From Begonia masoniana (lineage: Eukaryota; Streptophyta; Magnoliopsida; Cucurbitales; Begoniaceae), in the NCBI GenBank assembly GCA_022432975.1, contig CM039511.1, positions 25,535,153 to 25,599,152 on the forward strand: a stretch of 64,000 bases of DNA, given 5' to 3'. The notes under the pieces were generated by a model that was given only the letters and a program-made list of their open reading frames with translations, was not told where the DNA came from and did no database searches. Every line of letters begins with the position of its first letter. Positions within the stretch are counted from its first letter, which is position 1. Made by a program: the position numbers and the translations under genes. Of this stretch, positions 36,400 to 47,298 are shown piece after piece.

Positions 36400-37993
36400 A
36401 CAGTGCCCTTGAACGAGCTTGCACCAAAAAACTCTTTGACTTTGGAGACCTTTGTTGTCTACTACTACTAGGAGGCTGGTCTTCATTGGTTGTATCACCT
36501 TTATATTCTGTATACAACCTTTGAATTACATTATCTACTTGCTTTACGTATTCTGCAGCTCTTTCACTTCCGAACAAAATGTTTAAACAATGCCATAGAA
36601 ATTTTATTTTGCATCTTGGATCAAGAACAAGTGCAACATAGGCAAACATGTTTATTTTTTCGAAAGATCCCCAATATTTGTCAAATTTTTTAATCATCTC
36701 GTTGGCCATCCTCCTCAGCATTATATTCTCATTGTTACCATAGTTCTCAATGGCAATCTTCAAATTGCAGACTTCTCCTACATACATATTTGCTGTAATA
36801 TGCAAAGAAGCAGAAACATGAAGTGTCATTTTATAGAATGTTTCTAAGAATTTAATAAATTCTCAAATGCATCCCCAATCTTCCATTGTGGGTGCACCTT
36901 CTACTCCCATTTCTTGTACAAAAGAGCTTTCATTCTGTGCAAGTTTTTCAAACGCCGCTTCAAACTTCTCAGCGTTTTCCAGCATCAAATATGTTGAGTT
37001 CCAATGCGTGGGAATGTCGAGTGACAAATTACCCTTGCAAGTAATTTTCACTGCATCAACGCAGACTTTAAACTGTTGCAATCTTCCCGGAGAAGACCTT
37101 ACGTACTTGACAACTTTTCTTACTCTGGCTATGGACGTTTGATGTTCTTTCAAACCGTTAGAAACAATCAAATTGAGGACATGTGCAAAACAACGCATGT
37201 GCATATGCTTGCCATCTAAAATAAACCCCTTCCAATTTCTAATTGTCCTCGTCAAATAAGAGATAGCGACGTCGTTTGAAGACGCATTGTCAACGGTGAT
37301 GGTGGTAACATTTTCAAGCTCCCACTTTACCAAACAATTTTCAACTTCCTTACCAATGGTCTCACCCTTATGGTTCGGTATCAGACAAAAATTCAGGATT
37401 TTTTTTTTGCACATGCCAATTTTGATCAATGAAATGGCATGTCAACACCATGTAGTTCAAATTCTGGATAGAAGTCTACGTGTCTGTGGTCAAACACACT
37501 CTCTGTGATGTTGAAAAAAAAATACTCTTTCAACTTTTGTTTTTCTTTCTGAAATATCCCTTGAATATCTCGTGCTATTGTCCTTCGAGATGACATAATA
37601 AACTTTGGATTTAGATACAGACAAAATGTCTTGAAACCCATTCCTTCTACCACTTTCAATGCCAATTCATCAATTATAATCATCTTAGCTAGAAATTCTC
37701 TAGCCCCCATCATAGTAAATATAGGCATAGGTGTACTAACACTCTTGCCCTCAACAGATTTAAAGGACAAAGTTAGTTACCTACTATCCAAATTTTGTGA
37801 ATACTTTTTTGCATACTTTGATATGCTTTATCATACTTGAAGTCTCATTCTTTGTCGGATGTGCTGCATATGTTTGCCTACAATAATTACATTTAACTTG
37901 ATCTGTTCCCGATACCTTACTGAAGTGAAGCCAAGCCATAGACTTAGATTTTTTGGAATCCACGTGCGAACTTTCACTTTCTGAAGGATCCAT
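36400..37993 (-). pseudogene. hAT transposase, N-terminal and RNase H-like regions
   Basis: The likely start is the ATG at 37993 (MDPSES), preceded by an AG acceptor-like site. A BED zinc finger follows: AWLHFSKV, CNYC and HIKVC. Next come segments typical of hAT enzymes: SRRTIARDIQGIF, a catalytic-type TTDT*TSIQNLNYM (Trp codon now a stop), TVDNASSND with the second Asp, RCFAHVLNLIVSNGL, DIPTHWNSTYLMLENA, then FDKYWGSFEKINMFA and LDPRCK of the hAT insertion/DUF4413-like region. Frameshifts near 37790, 37510 and 37400 (A-rich run) and stops including 36861 disable it. The frame runs out at LTR I (36399) and resumes at 24099. Confidence 0.88.
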
Positions 37994-39496
37994 CCTACCA
38001 TAAAGCAAAATCACATCGAACAAACAACCACAACATTAATTAACAGCCAACAAACATCACATGTATCAACAGCCAACAAACAAGACATACAATTAAACAA
38101 CAAGCAAATTAACTTACAGAATCTAATAAAGACAACTAATAAAGTCACAAGCATAAAAATACAGAATAAAAACAATCTAAAATTCTAAACAGCAAACAAA
38201 AATCACAATGCTCTCGGTCAATAGTTCCGAAGAGCCTCCCACCAGACCTATTTTTTACTAACGCAAAAATTACATAAATAAAGAATAAATACATACAGTG
38301 AGGCGAAATGAGCAAATCTCAAAATTAGAGCGGCTGAGTAGCAAGCAGAGAGCAGTGAGCAGTGAACAATTGAGCACATACAGAAGTTAATTTCACAATT
38401 CACAAACATACACTTTGCAATGGAAGGGAAATTTTTTATTTTCTTGATTTTTCTAATCCTAGTCTTTGTTTTTTGTTGTGTTTAAGGAAAGAGTTTTTGT
38501 TGTACTTATTTCTTAGAAGCATCGTTAGTTACTAGCTTATTTCTTCGTATTTCTCAAACTTTGGTTCTCACATTTGTAGAGGAGATCACTCTTGTTATGT
38601 CCTTTAGTTCTGTTAATTCTTATACCTTTTGCATACATATTTTTAGGTATTAGACGCAACATGGTACATGCCAGATGAACAGAGAAATCCAATCCAAAAA
38701 TACCAGGTTATATTGATTTTCTCTTATTCATTTTCCTGTATTTTAGGGGGTCTGGGTTGTATATTTGTCAGTAGTTTAACCCTAAGACACAATCTTTTCG
38801 AGTTAGAAAGCTTTCATGTGAACCTCCTTTCATATTCATTTCTCAATTTACTGCCATTCTAGTGTTTAAAGTGAAAAACAATCACTTACAGGTTGCACAT
38901 ATAGTAGTTTACAATTAGTCACTTACAGTGAGCAGGCAGAGGAGGGTCGGCGAGGTTCTCTTCACTAGCAGTATGTTTGGAGCAATTGCAGGTCAGAGGC
39001 CCCCTGAATTGGAGGTCGTCGGTTTGGGGACACTTGACAGTGGAAGGAGCAGGGACTTTCAGATGTTCAGAATTCAGCCCTAAGAATAGCCGAACAGGGG
39101 GGAGACAGAAACTTTAGGGACGGAGTTTGGCGTAGGGGAGACCGACACTTCGCCTTTCGCACTTCACCGTTTAGGACTCGGTTCGACTTAACACTTTGCC
39201 GTTCTCAACGAAACTTTGATGTTAAAGCTTAACGTTCAGGACTGGTAGTTCGTGACTTCCAGCAGAGAGAGGCAGAGAGCGAGGCAGCGAGCTTGAGCTA
39301 GGTCGGGAGTCGGGAATGGGAGACTTGGGACAGGGAGTTTGGGCGAGTTATTTAGGTGCTTCGGTCCGGTCCCGGTTCTTTGGGATTTCAGGCGCTGGAC
39401 CGAGGACTGGACCGAAGGTCCTGGGTTCCTGTTGCTTTGGACCGTGGACTAGACCGTGGTCCATTGTGTATGGACCGAACCTGGACCAAACCCACC
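37994..39496 (-). other. hAT 5' non-coding region
   Basis: AT-rich leader sequence with possible splice sites, then GC-rich subterminal repeats of GGACCG/CGGTCC at about 39360-39490. I see no gene here; short ORFs near 38668 and 39316 have no recognisable content. It ends at CCACC, the target duplication of the Cassandra element. Confidence 0.6.
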
Positions 39497-39720
39497 TGTG
39501 ATGACCCGAATATGCAAGAGGTACGATAGCTGCACGAACTGGAACCCGGATGACGGTACGTCCGCGCGGGCAAACCGGAAGGTGATAGGTCGTAAAAAGT
39601 GGGTCGTCACAATCCCACATCGCTTGGGGAAGTATGTGGAAATGAAACATATGTAAAGAGACCCTCCTAAGATAGTAAGACGCGTTTTGGAGCACGATTG
39701 GCAACAGATCTCATAAGAAC
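39497..39720 (+). repeat. Cassandra left LTR, 5' portion only
   Basis: Aligns with 50160-50326 and then 52633-52692 of the right LTR. It stops inside the 5S-like domain, at CATAAGAAC just before the counterpart of box A. The last ~150 bp of this LTR are missing. Confidence 0.88.
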
Positions 39721-40119
39721 TGTAACGACCCCGGCCAGGAGCCGTCACGTACTCATATACTTTCATTAACCGTTTGCCTGACTTTTACTATTATTACATT
39801 CACTTACTATCTCACAACAAACTTCCACATTATACATATATATTTTTTTTTTTAAACTGGTAATAGAGACGCAGAACCATTAAGGAAAACGTACTCTCTC
39901 GTGCCCGACTTCCCACGCCTCGTCGGCTCAAACTTTCACAGAGTCGAGCGACTAGACTCGGTCATTGGTTCCTTGACAATTCCGAGAAAAGAGGAGGTAT
40001 CCTCAATTCTCTTAACATAATACCACTCGGGTTTGCATGGGTTGCATGCGTTGACAGCCCTCAGAAATTTAGTCGTCCGGTCATCACGTGCATTACGCGT
40101 GACTCGCTTAACGTCACCT

Positions 40120-40545
40120 AAAAGGAGACATCTTCCGGTGGACACGTGGGTTTCGCGTGCTAAATTAAAACATCATCATCCGGTCGCTAATCGACAAAAC
40201 ACATTTTCTTCATCTTCCGGTGAACACGTGGGTCTCACGTGCTAAATTAAAACATCATCCGGTCGCTAATCGACAAAACACATTTTCTTCATCTTCCGGT
40301 GAACACGTGAGTCTCGCGTGCTAAATTAAAACATCATCCGGTCGCTAATCGACAAAACACATTTTTCATCTTCCGGTGAACACGTGAGTCTCGCGTGCTA
40401 AATTAAAACATCATCCGGTCGCTAATCAACAAAACACATTTTTCATCTTCCGGTGAACACGTGGGTCTCACGTGCTAAATTAAAACATCATCCGGTCGCT
40501 AATCGACAAAACACATTTTCTTCATCTTCTGGTGACGTCATCCGA
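40120..40545 (-). repeat. 74-82 bp tandem array with G-box pairs (P left LTR)
   Basis: About five units carry CATCTTCCGGTGAACACGTG and CATCATCCGGTCGCTAATCG. Several units contain CACGTG twice, or CACGTG plus CGCGTG, with starts 11 bp apart (for example 40225 and 40236). Confidence 0.88.
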
Positions 40546-41237
40546 AAGACTAAACCATCAAACAATTATCCTTCGGCATCTGCCGATGACGTCAGCCGGA
40601 AGACTAAACCATCAAACTCTAACATTCGGCATTTGCCGATGACGTCAGCCGGAAGATTGCCTCATCCAGCTTCCGTCTTACGGTAGAGAACACTAAAACA
40701 TCAAAGGACTCCTTTCAACTGGAAGAAAACACAACTCGTCCAAATGCATATAGCTGAAGACTTAAGCAACAGATCATTCATAAATCTATATAACCATTCC
40801 CTGACTCAGTGATCCACTAGACGATTTCAAACTCAACGTTTTAAAATAATCTCATCCTACTTAATCTACCATATCCTTTAACTTACTGTAACATGAGAGT
40901 TTAAACCAGGGGTCATAAATCGCCTCTCCAACCCCGCACTGTCACCTTGAGCATCCTCCAGCAACCAGCCTTAAGCGTCCTCTTTGCACATAACATCCTC
41001 ACCTGAACCTTCTTCACCTACACCATAAGGTTAACTATAAGCCTAATGCTTAGTAAGGAATGCATGCTGACAGATATACATGAATATACAATTTAAAGAG
41101 ACATAATTCGTAAACCATTCTTCATTCATGTTCATCTTTATCATTTACATAACATGTATTAAGGCAGGGAACGAGGGAGGAAGACAGGGGTACATAGTCA
41201 TTTGCCTATCGCGGCAGTCATGCATAATCATTACCTA

Positions 41238-41743
41238 GAGAATTCGCGAGTCATACATATCATTACTCGGCCTCCACCAGTGGGAGAATTCGCGAGTCAT
41301 ACATATCATTACTCGGCCTCCACCAGTGGGAGAATTCGCGAGTCATACATATCATTACTCGGCCTCCACCAGTGGGAGAATTCGCGAGTCATACATATCA
41401 TTACTCGGCCTCCACCAGTGGGAGAATTCGCGAGTCATACATATCATTACTCGGCCTCCACCAGTGGGAGAATTCGCGAGTCATACATATCATTACTCGG
41501 CCTCCACCAGTGGGAGAATTCGCGAGTCATACATATCATTACTCGGCCTCCACCAGTGGGAGAATTCGCGAGTCATACATATCATTACTCGGCCTCCACC
41601 AGTGGGAGAATTCGCGAGTCATACATATCATTACTCGGCCTCCACCAGTGGGAGAATTCGCGAGTCATACATATCATTACTCGGCCTCCACCAGTGGGAG
41701 AATTCGCGAGTCATACATATCATTACTCGGCCTCCACGCGAGT
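41238..41743 (-). repeat. 46-bp tandem array, 11 nearly identical units
   Basis: Unit GAGAATTCGCGAGTCATACA continuing TATCATTACTCGGCCTCCAC and CAGTGG. Eleven copies are nearly identical, then diverged partial copies run to about 41810. Because 46 is not a multiple of three and the unit lacks stops, open frames of up to 208 codons appear; they are not genes. The E LTR (57637-57760) and P right LTR (48278-48400) have only two or three diverged copies. Confidence 0.95.
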
Positions 41744-42773
41744 ACATCATAGCTATTACTCGGCCTCCACCAGGGGGAGAATTCGCGGAGTCCTACATAG
41801 CATAGTATTTTCCCCATTCTGCACTTAATTAGGGTGACATTACTTTGCATGTTCTCTACTTAATCATAAACGTGGGCATAATGCAGAAGACATGAGGTTC
41901 ACAGAGAAAAGTCATACCATAAGGACAAAGTAGAACATCCTGTAACTTTACATTTACTTTACACACTTCTTCATGTCGTGGAAATTAACCAAATCATAGT
42001 CAACAAGTTAACATTTCAGTGATTTCCTAATACCCTTGCGGTGTAGGGCCCTAGTGGCCGGAAATCTTAACACATTCACTTACCTGGATTCCTTAGCAAT
42101 CCGAACTTCCTTTCTTTAACTTCTTCACCTAAAACATGTATATTACAGTAGTTAAAACAAAGTCCTAGTAGTCCTAATCATAAACCATCCTAGGATCTAA
42201 TAGCTAAAGTCATTCCGATTCTTCTGTTTGACACACTGCAGTCTGAAATCCGAAACTAGGTGGACAGGTTTTACCATTGATTAAATCCGAGTTGGTTACT
42301 TAAATACTCAGAATCGATTCGGGATGACATTTCTACTCTCAGATTAAGAAAATCACAACCTGCTCGGCCACTGCTAAAAATCCGAACTCAATGCGAGCTG
42401 AAAACAGAGCTCTATTTACTAATGAATGACTACATTGTCCATTTCATACCTCGGGTGTGGATTTGCAGAGAAAAGCAAGCTCGAAACCGGTCGTCGGCAG
42501 AGGAAAGTTCTGGTAGCCGAGAGCAAGAACTTGGAAGAGAAGAAATCGCCGAGAGGGAATGTCGGCTACAGTGGCAATAAATGAGATTTAAGGTTTCCAT
42601 TTCCTATTTATACTAAATCCATCGATTTTAATTTACAAAACTGCCACCCAACCTAGTTTTACTTAACTTGTAATAATTTGTCTTAACATTAAATTTTAAA
42701 TCATAAAGGTTAAATAAGAGGGTGACAATGAAAATGGTCAGAAAATCACCTGGCCGAAATGTCGGGTGTTACA

Positions 42774-42788
42774 TCCACCCCTCCTTAA
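42774..42788 (-). other. Polypurine tract, left arm of P
   Basis: TTAAGGAGGGGTGGA on the minus strand next to the LTR start at 42773. Confidence 0.85.
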
Positions 42789-42813
42789 ACAAAATTTTCG
42801 TCCTCGAAATTGC

Positions 42814-43792
42814 TCAAGCAAATAACTTAGGATATTTGTCCAACATCTCCTGCTGTCTTTCCCATGTGGCTTCTTCAATGCCGTGATTTGTCCATAAAAC
42901 TTTCACCAATGGAATCTCTTTGTTTCTCAGAGTCTTGACTGCATATTCCAAAATCTGTATTGGTTTCTCTTCATACTCCAGTGTCGGCTCTAAACCAATA
43001 TCCGATGGCTGGATGACCTGCATCGGATCACGCATACACTTCCTTAACATTGACACATGGAAGACATTATGAACTTTATCCAATGATGGAGGCAGTTGCA
43101 GTCTGTAAGCTGTACTTCCAACTTTTGCCAAGACAGCGAAGGGTCCAATAAATCTCGGATTAAGTTTTCCCTTCTTGCCAAATCTTAAGACTCCTTTAAA
43201 TGGTGACACCTTTAAGAATACTTCATCTCCTACTGCAAACTCGAGTTCCCTTCTCCTTCGATCTGCATAACACTTCTGCCGGCTTTGTGCAGTCATCATT
43301 CTTTTCTGAATAGTTGCAATCTTATCTGACATTTGCTGCAGAATATCGAGTCCAAGAAGTTTTGTTTCACCAACCTCGTCCCAATAAAGAGGTGACCTAC
43401 ATTTCCTACCATACAGAGCTTCATATGGTGCCATACCGATGGTGGACTGATAACTGTTATTGTAGGAGAATTCAACTAGCGGTAAATGTCTACTCCAAGT
43501 TGTCTGAAAGTCAAGTACACATGCTCTCAACATATCTTCGAGTATTTGAATCGTCCTTTCTGATTGGCCATCGGTCTGTGGGTGAAAAGCTGTGCTGAAA
43601 GATAACTTTGTACCTAATGTACCTTGCAAACTTTTCCAGAATCGAGAGGTGAACCTGGGGTCACGGTCAGAAACAATAGATACCGGGATCCCATGCAACC
43701 TAATAATTTCCTGAACATAAAGATCAGCAAATTGGTCCATCGTATAGGTGGTCCTTACAGGTAAGAAATGGGCTGATTTCGTCAGTCTATCC
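42814..43792 (-). pseudogene. Integrase C-terminal half, left arm of P
   Basis: Minus-strand frame from the junction: [26 protein letters not shown] (second catalytic Asp), HPQTDGQSE (catalytic Glu), [31 protein letters not shown], then the chromodomain-like EYEEKPIQILEYAV...VKVLWTNHGIEEATW to TGA at 42816-42814. It is uninterrupted but lacks the integrase zinc finger and first catalytic Asp, which lie beyond the head-to-head junction. It is almost identical to the plus-strand copy at 46282-47257. Confidence 0.9.
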
Positions 43793-46700
43793 GCCAGACC
43801 CGAACCGTGCAAGGGTTGTACCCAGAGTGTATGCGTTGATGGAAGATGAGGGAGCTGATCAACATACAGTCATATCAGGTACCATCATGATCTGTGGTTG
43901 TGCTGCTTATACACTCATAGATACAGGGGCCACACACTCGTTTATATCAACCTTGTTTGTATGCAAACATAACATAGGACCTTTACCAGCTGAAAGGTCA
44001 TATAGTGTTGGGTTGCCATCAGGGAAGTCCCTACATTCAGAACAGATTGTTAAGGGTGACGTCGTGTCCTTAGGGGATAAGAATCTCTATGCGGAATTAA
44101 TTGTCATTAACATAAAAGGGTATGAAGTGATATTAGGAATGGATTGGTTATTTAGACATCATGCCACGATAAGTTGTAGATCCGGAATAGTTGATTTTAG
44201 ACCCCCAAATGGTAATCATTATTCCTTCCAAGCTATTCCTAAAATAAGTAAGATACCAATTATATCCTCACTAGAAATATACCGAATGCTGAGATGTGGT
44301 TGTGAGAGCTACCTGGCTAGTGTTATAGATGATCGGGTGAAGAATAAAACTGAGCTACAGGACATTCCTATAGTCCGGGAGTTTCCCGAGGCATTCTTAG
44401 ATGACTTACCGGGTATACCACCTAATAGAGAAATAGAGTTTGTAATTGATACATACCCTGAGGCATCACCTGTATCTAAGAACCCTTACCGTATGGCACC
44501 TGTTGAGTTGAAAGAATTGAAGGTTCAACTGCAGGAATTGGTTGACAAGGGATTTATTCGCCCCAGCAGTTCTCCTTGGGGTGCACCAGTCTTATTTGTA
44601 AGGAAGAAGGATGGTTCTCTTAGAATGTGCATAGACTACAGGGAACTAAATAAGTTGACAATCAAGAATAGGTACCCCTTACCTAGGATTGACGATTTGT
44701 TTGACCAATTGCAAGGAGCTAAGGTATTTTCAAAGATAAATTTACGTTCGGGTTATTACCAACTGAAGGTTAAAGAAGGAGATATACCAAAGACAGCCTT
44801 CAGAACCCGCTATGGACATTATGAATTCTTAGTCATGTCGTTTGGATTGACAAACGCCCCTGCAGCCTTCATGGATTTAATGAACCGTGTGTTTCGCGAG
44901 TATTTAGATAAGTTTGTGATTGTATTCATAGATGATATCTTGATATATTCCCGAACTGTGGCTGACCATGAAGAACATTTGAAAGTAGTTTTGACGACAT
45001 TGAAGGAGCATCAACTTTACGCCAAACTGTCTAAGTGTGAGTTTTGGTTAGATAAGGTTAATTTCCTTGGCCATGTAGTTTCTGCTAATGGCATATCTGT
45101 GGACCCGACCAAAATTCAGGCAGTAAAGGATTGGCCTCAACCTAAGAATGCCAGCGAAGTCCGCAGCTTCCTTGGATTGGCAGGCTATTACAGGAAGTTC
45201 ATCAAGGGATTTTCCATGATAGCTAAACCCCTGACAGGTTTGACAAAGAAGGACATTAAGTATTCTTGGACTGAAGCCTGTGAAGACAGCTTCCAGACGT
45301 TAAAACTGAAGTTAACAACAGCCCCTGTATTGACCCTCCCAACCGAAGAAGGAAAATTTAGTGTTTACTGAGATGCATCTAAAGTCGGTTTAGGTTGTGT
45401 TCTGATGCAAGAGGGTAAAGTTATAGCGTATGCTTCTAGGCAGCTAAAGAGTTACGAGCAAAATTACCCCACTCACGATCTAGAATTAGCTGCCGTTGTT
45501 TTTGCCTTGAAGATTTGGAGGCACTATTTATATGGACAGCAATGTGAGGTGTTTTCTGACCATAAAAGTCTAAAGTACCTCTTCACACAGAAAGAATTGA
45601 ACATGAGACAGAGACGTTGGTTGGAGTATGTCAAGGATTACGATTTTGAGATCAAGTATCACCCGGGAAGGCTAACTCTGTAGCTGATGCGTTGAGTAGG
45701 ATGTCAACAACAATGCAGCCCGTGGTTTCAACCATGTCTATACCCTTAAGAACAGAAGTTCAGAAATTCGACTTGGAGATAGTTTCAGAGTTATCAGTTT
45801 TGCTCGCTGAGTTAACTATTCAACCAACAATTTTGGAAAAGATCAAGGATGCACAACAGAAGGATTCAGTGGGAAATATCAACATGATGGATAAGTTGAA
45901 GGACACCACCTCCGAGTTCAGTCTCTCAAAGGATGAGATCCTGAGGTTTAGAAATCGGTGGTGCATTCCTAATGATGCGGGTTTGCGTAAGTTGATCTTA
46001 GCTGAGGCGCACTCCTCTTCCTTTTCTGTACATCCTGGCTGCACCAAGATGTACCGAGACCTGAAGTTACAGTACTGGTGGCCTAACCTAAAAAGGGATG
46101 TTGCTAAGTATGTAGAGTCCTGTTTAGTATGCCAACAAGTCAAGGCCGAGCACCAGCGTCCAGGAGGTACTCTTCAGCCGTTGCCTATTCCCGAGTGGAA
46201 GTGGGAACACATAGCTATGGATTTCGTTGTAGGACTACCTAAGACGACAAAAGGACATGACTGTATTTGGGTTGTGGTGGATAGACTGACGAAATCAGCC
46301 CATTTCTTACCTGTAACGACCACCTATATGATGGACCAATTTGCTGATCTTTATGTTCAGGAAATTATTAGGTTGCATGGGATCCCGGTATCTATTGTTT
46401 CTGACCGTGACCCCAGGTTCACCTCTCGATTCTGGAAAAGTTTGCAAGGTACATTAGGTACAAAGTTATCTTTCAGCACAGCTTTTCACCCACAGACCGA
46501 TGGCCAATCAGAAAGGACGATTCAAATACTCGAAGATATGTTGAGAGCATGTGTACTTGACTTTCAGACAACTTGGAGTAGACATTTACCGCTAGTTGAA
46601 TTCTCCTACAATAACAGTTATCAGTCCACCATCGGTATGGCACCATATGAAGCTCTGTATGGTAGGAAATGTAGGTCACCTCTTTATTGGGACGAGGTTG

Positions 46701-47257
46701 GTGAAACAAAACTTCTTGGACTCGATATTCTGCAGCAAATGTCAGATAAGATTGCAACTATTCGGAAAAGAATGATGACTGCACAAAGCCGGCAGAAGTG
46801 TTATGCAGATCGAAGGAGAAGGGAACTCGAGTTTGCAGTAGGAGATGAAGTATTCTTAAAGGTGTCACCATTTAAAGGAGTCTTAAGATTTGGCAAGAAG
46901 GGAAAACTTAATCCGAGATTTATTGGACCCTTCGCTGTCTTGGCAAAAGTTGGAAGTACAGCTTACAGACTGCAACTGCCTCCATCATTGGATAAAGTTC
47001 ATAATGTCTTCCATGTGTCAATGTTAAGGAAGTGTATGCGTGATCCGATGCAGGTCATCCAGCCATCGGATATTGGTTTAGAGCCGACACTTGAGTATGA
47101 AGAGAAACCAATACAGATTTTGGAATATGCAGTCAAGACTCTGAGAAACAAAGAGATTCCATTGGTGAAAGTTTTATGGACAAATCACGGCATTGAAGAA
47201 GCCACATGGGAAAGACAGCAGGAGATGTTGGACAAATATCCTAAGTTATTTGCTTGA
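43793..47257 (+). pseudogene. Plus-strand half of P: gag end, protease, RT, RNase H, integrase, chromodomain
   Basis: It starts within the sequence just after the gag zinc knuckle ([19 protein letters not shown]) and lacks the capsid region and gag start. Protease DTGATHSF (about 43923), RT with FIDDILIYS (about 44930), RNase H, integrase HHCC finger (HSSSFSVHP...CLVCQQVK), DDE core, and chromodomain-like tail to TGA 47255-47257. Defects: TGA at 45369-45371 where E has a Cys codon (T to A), a missing C near 45663 shifting frame, and Asp-to-Asn at 44739-44741 in RT motif A (IDLRSGYYQ to INLRSGYYQ), which would abolish a catalytic residue. Otherwise it is nearly identical to E. Confidence 0.92.
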
Positions 47258-47285
47258 GCAATTTTCGAGGACGAAAATTTTGTTT

Positions 47286-47298
47286 AAGGAGGGGTGGA
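47286..47298 (+). other. Polypurine tract, right arm of P
   Basis: AAGGAGGGGTGGA directly before the LTR at 47299. Confidence 0.88.

Larger units (their letters stand above)
39721..42773 (-). repeat. Left (minus) LTR of chimera P (3053 bp)
   Basis: Reverse complement of the E-family LTR: TGTAACACCCGACATTTC at 42773, ending CCGGGGTCGTTACA at 39721. It is longer than its relatives because of an expanded 46-bp array. TATA-like TATAAATA lies on the minus strand at 42612-42605, and the mini-exon-like block at 42128-42084. Confidence 0.92.

Noticed and set aside
38024..39496. Separate host gene upstream of the hAT transposase
   Set aside because: Only short ORFs with no recognisable content, within hAT sequence up to its subterminal repeats.
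41202..41828. 208-codon open frame and overlapping 159- and 126-codon frames
   Set aside because: They arise from the 46-bp tandem array, whose unit has no stop and whose length cycles through all three frames; no protein-like composition or homologue in sister LTRs.
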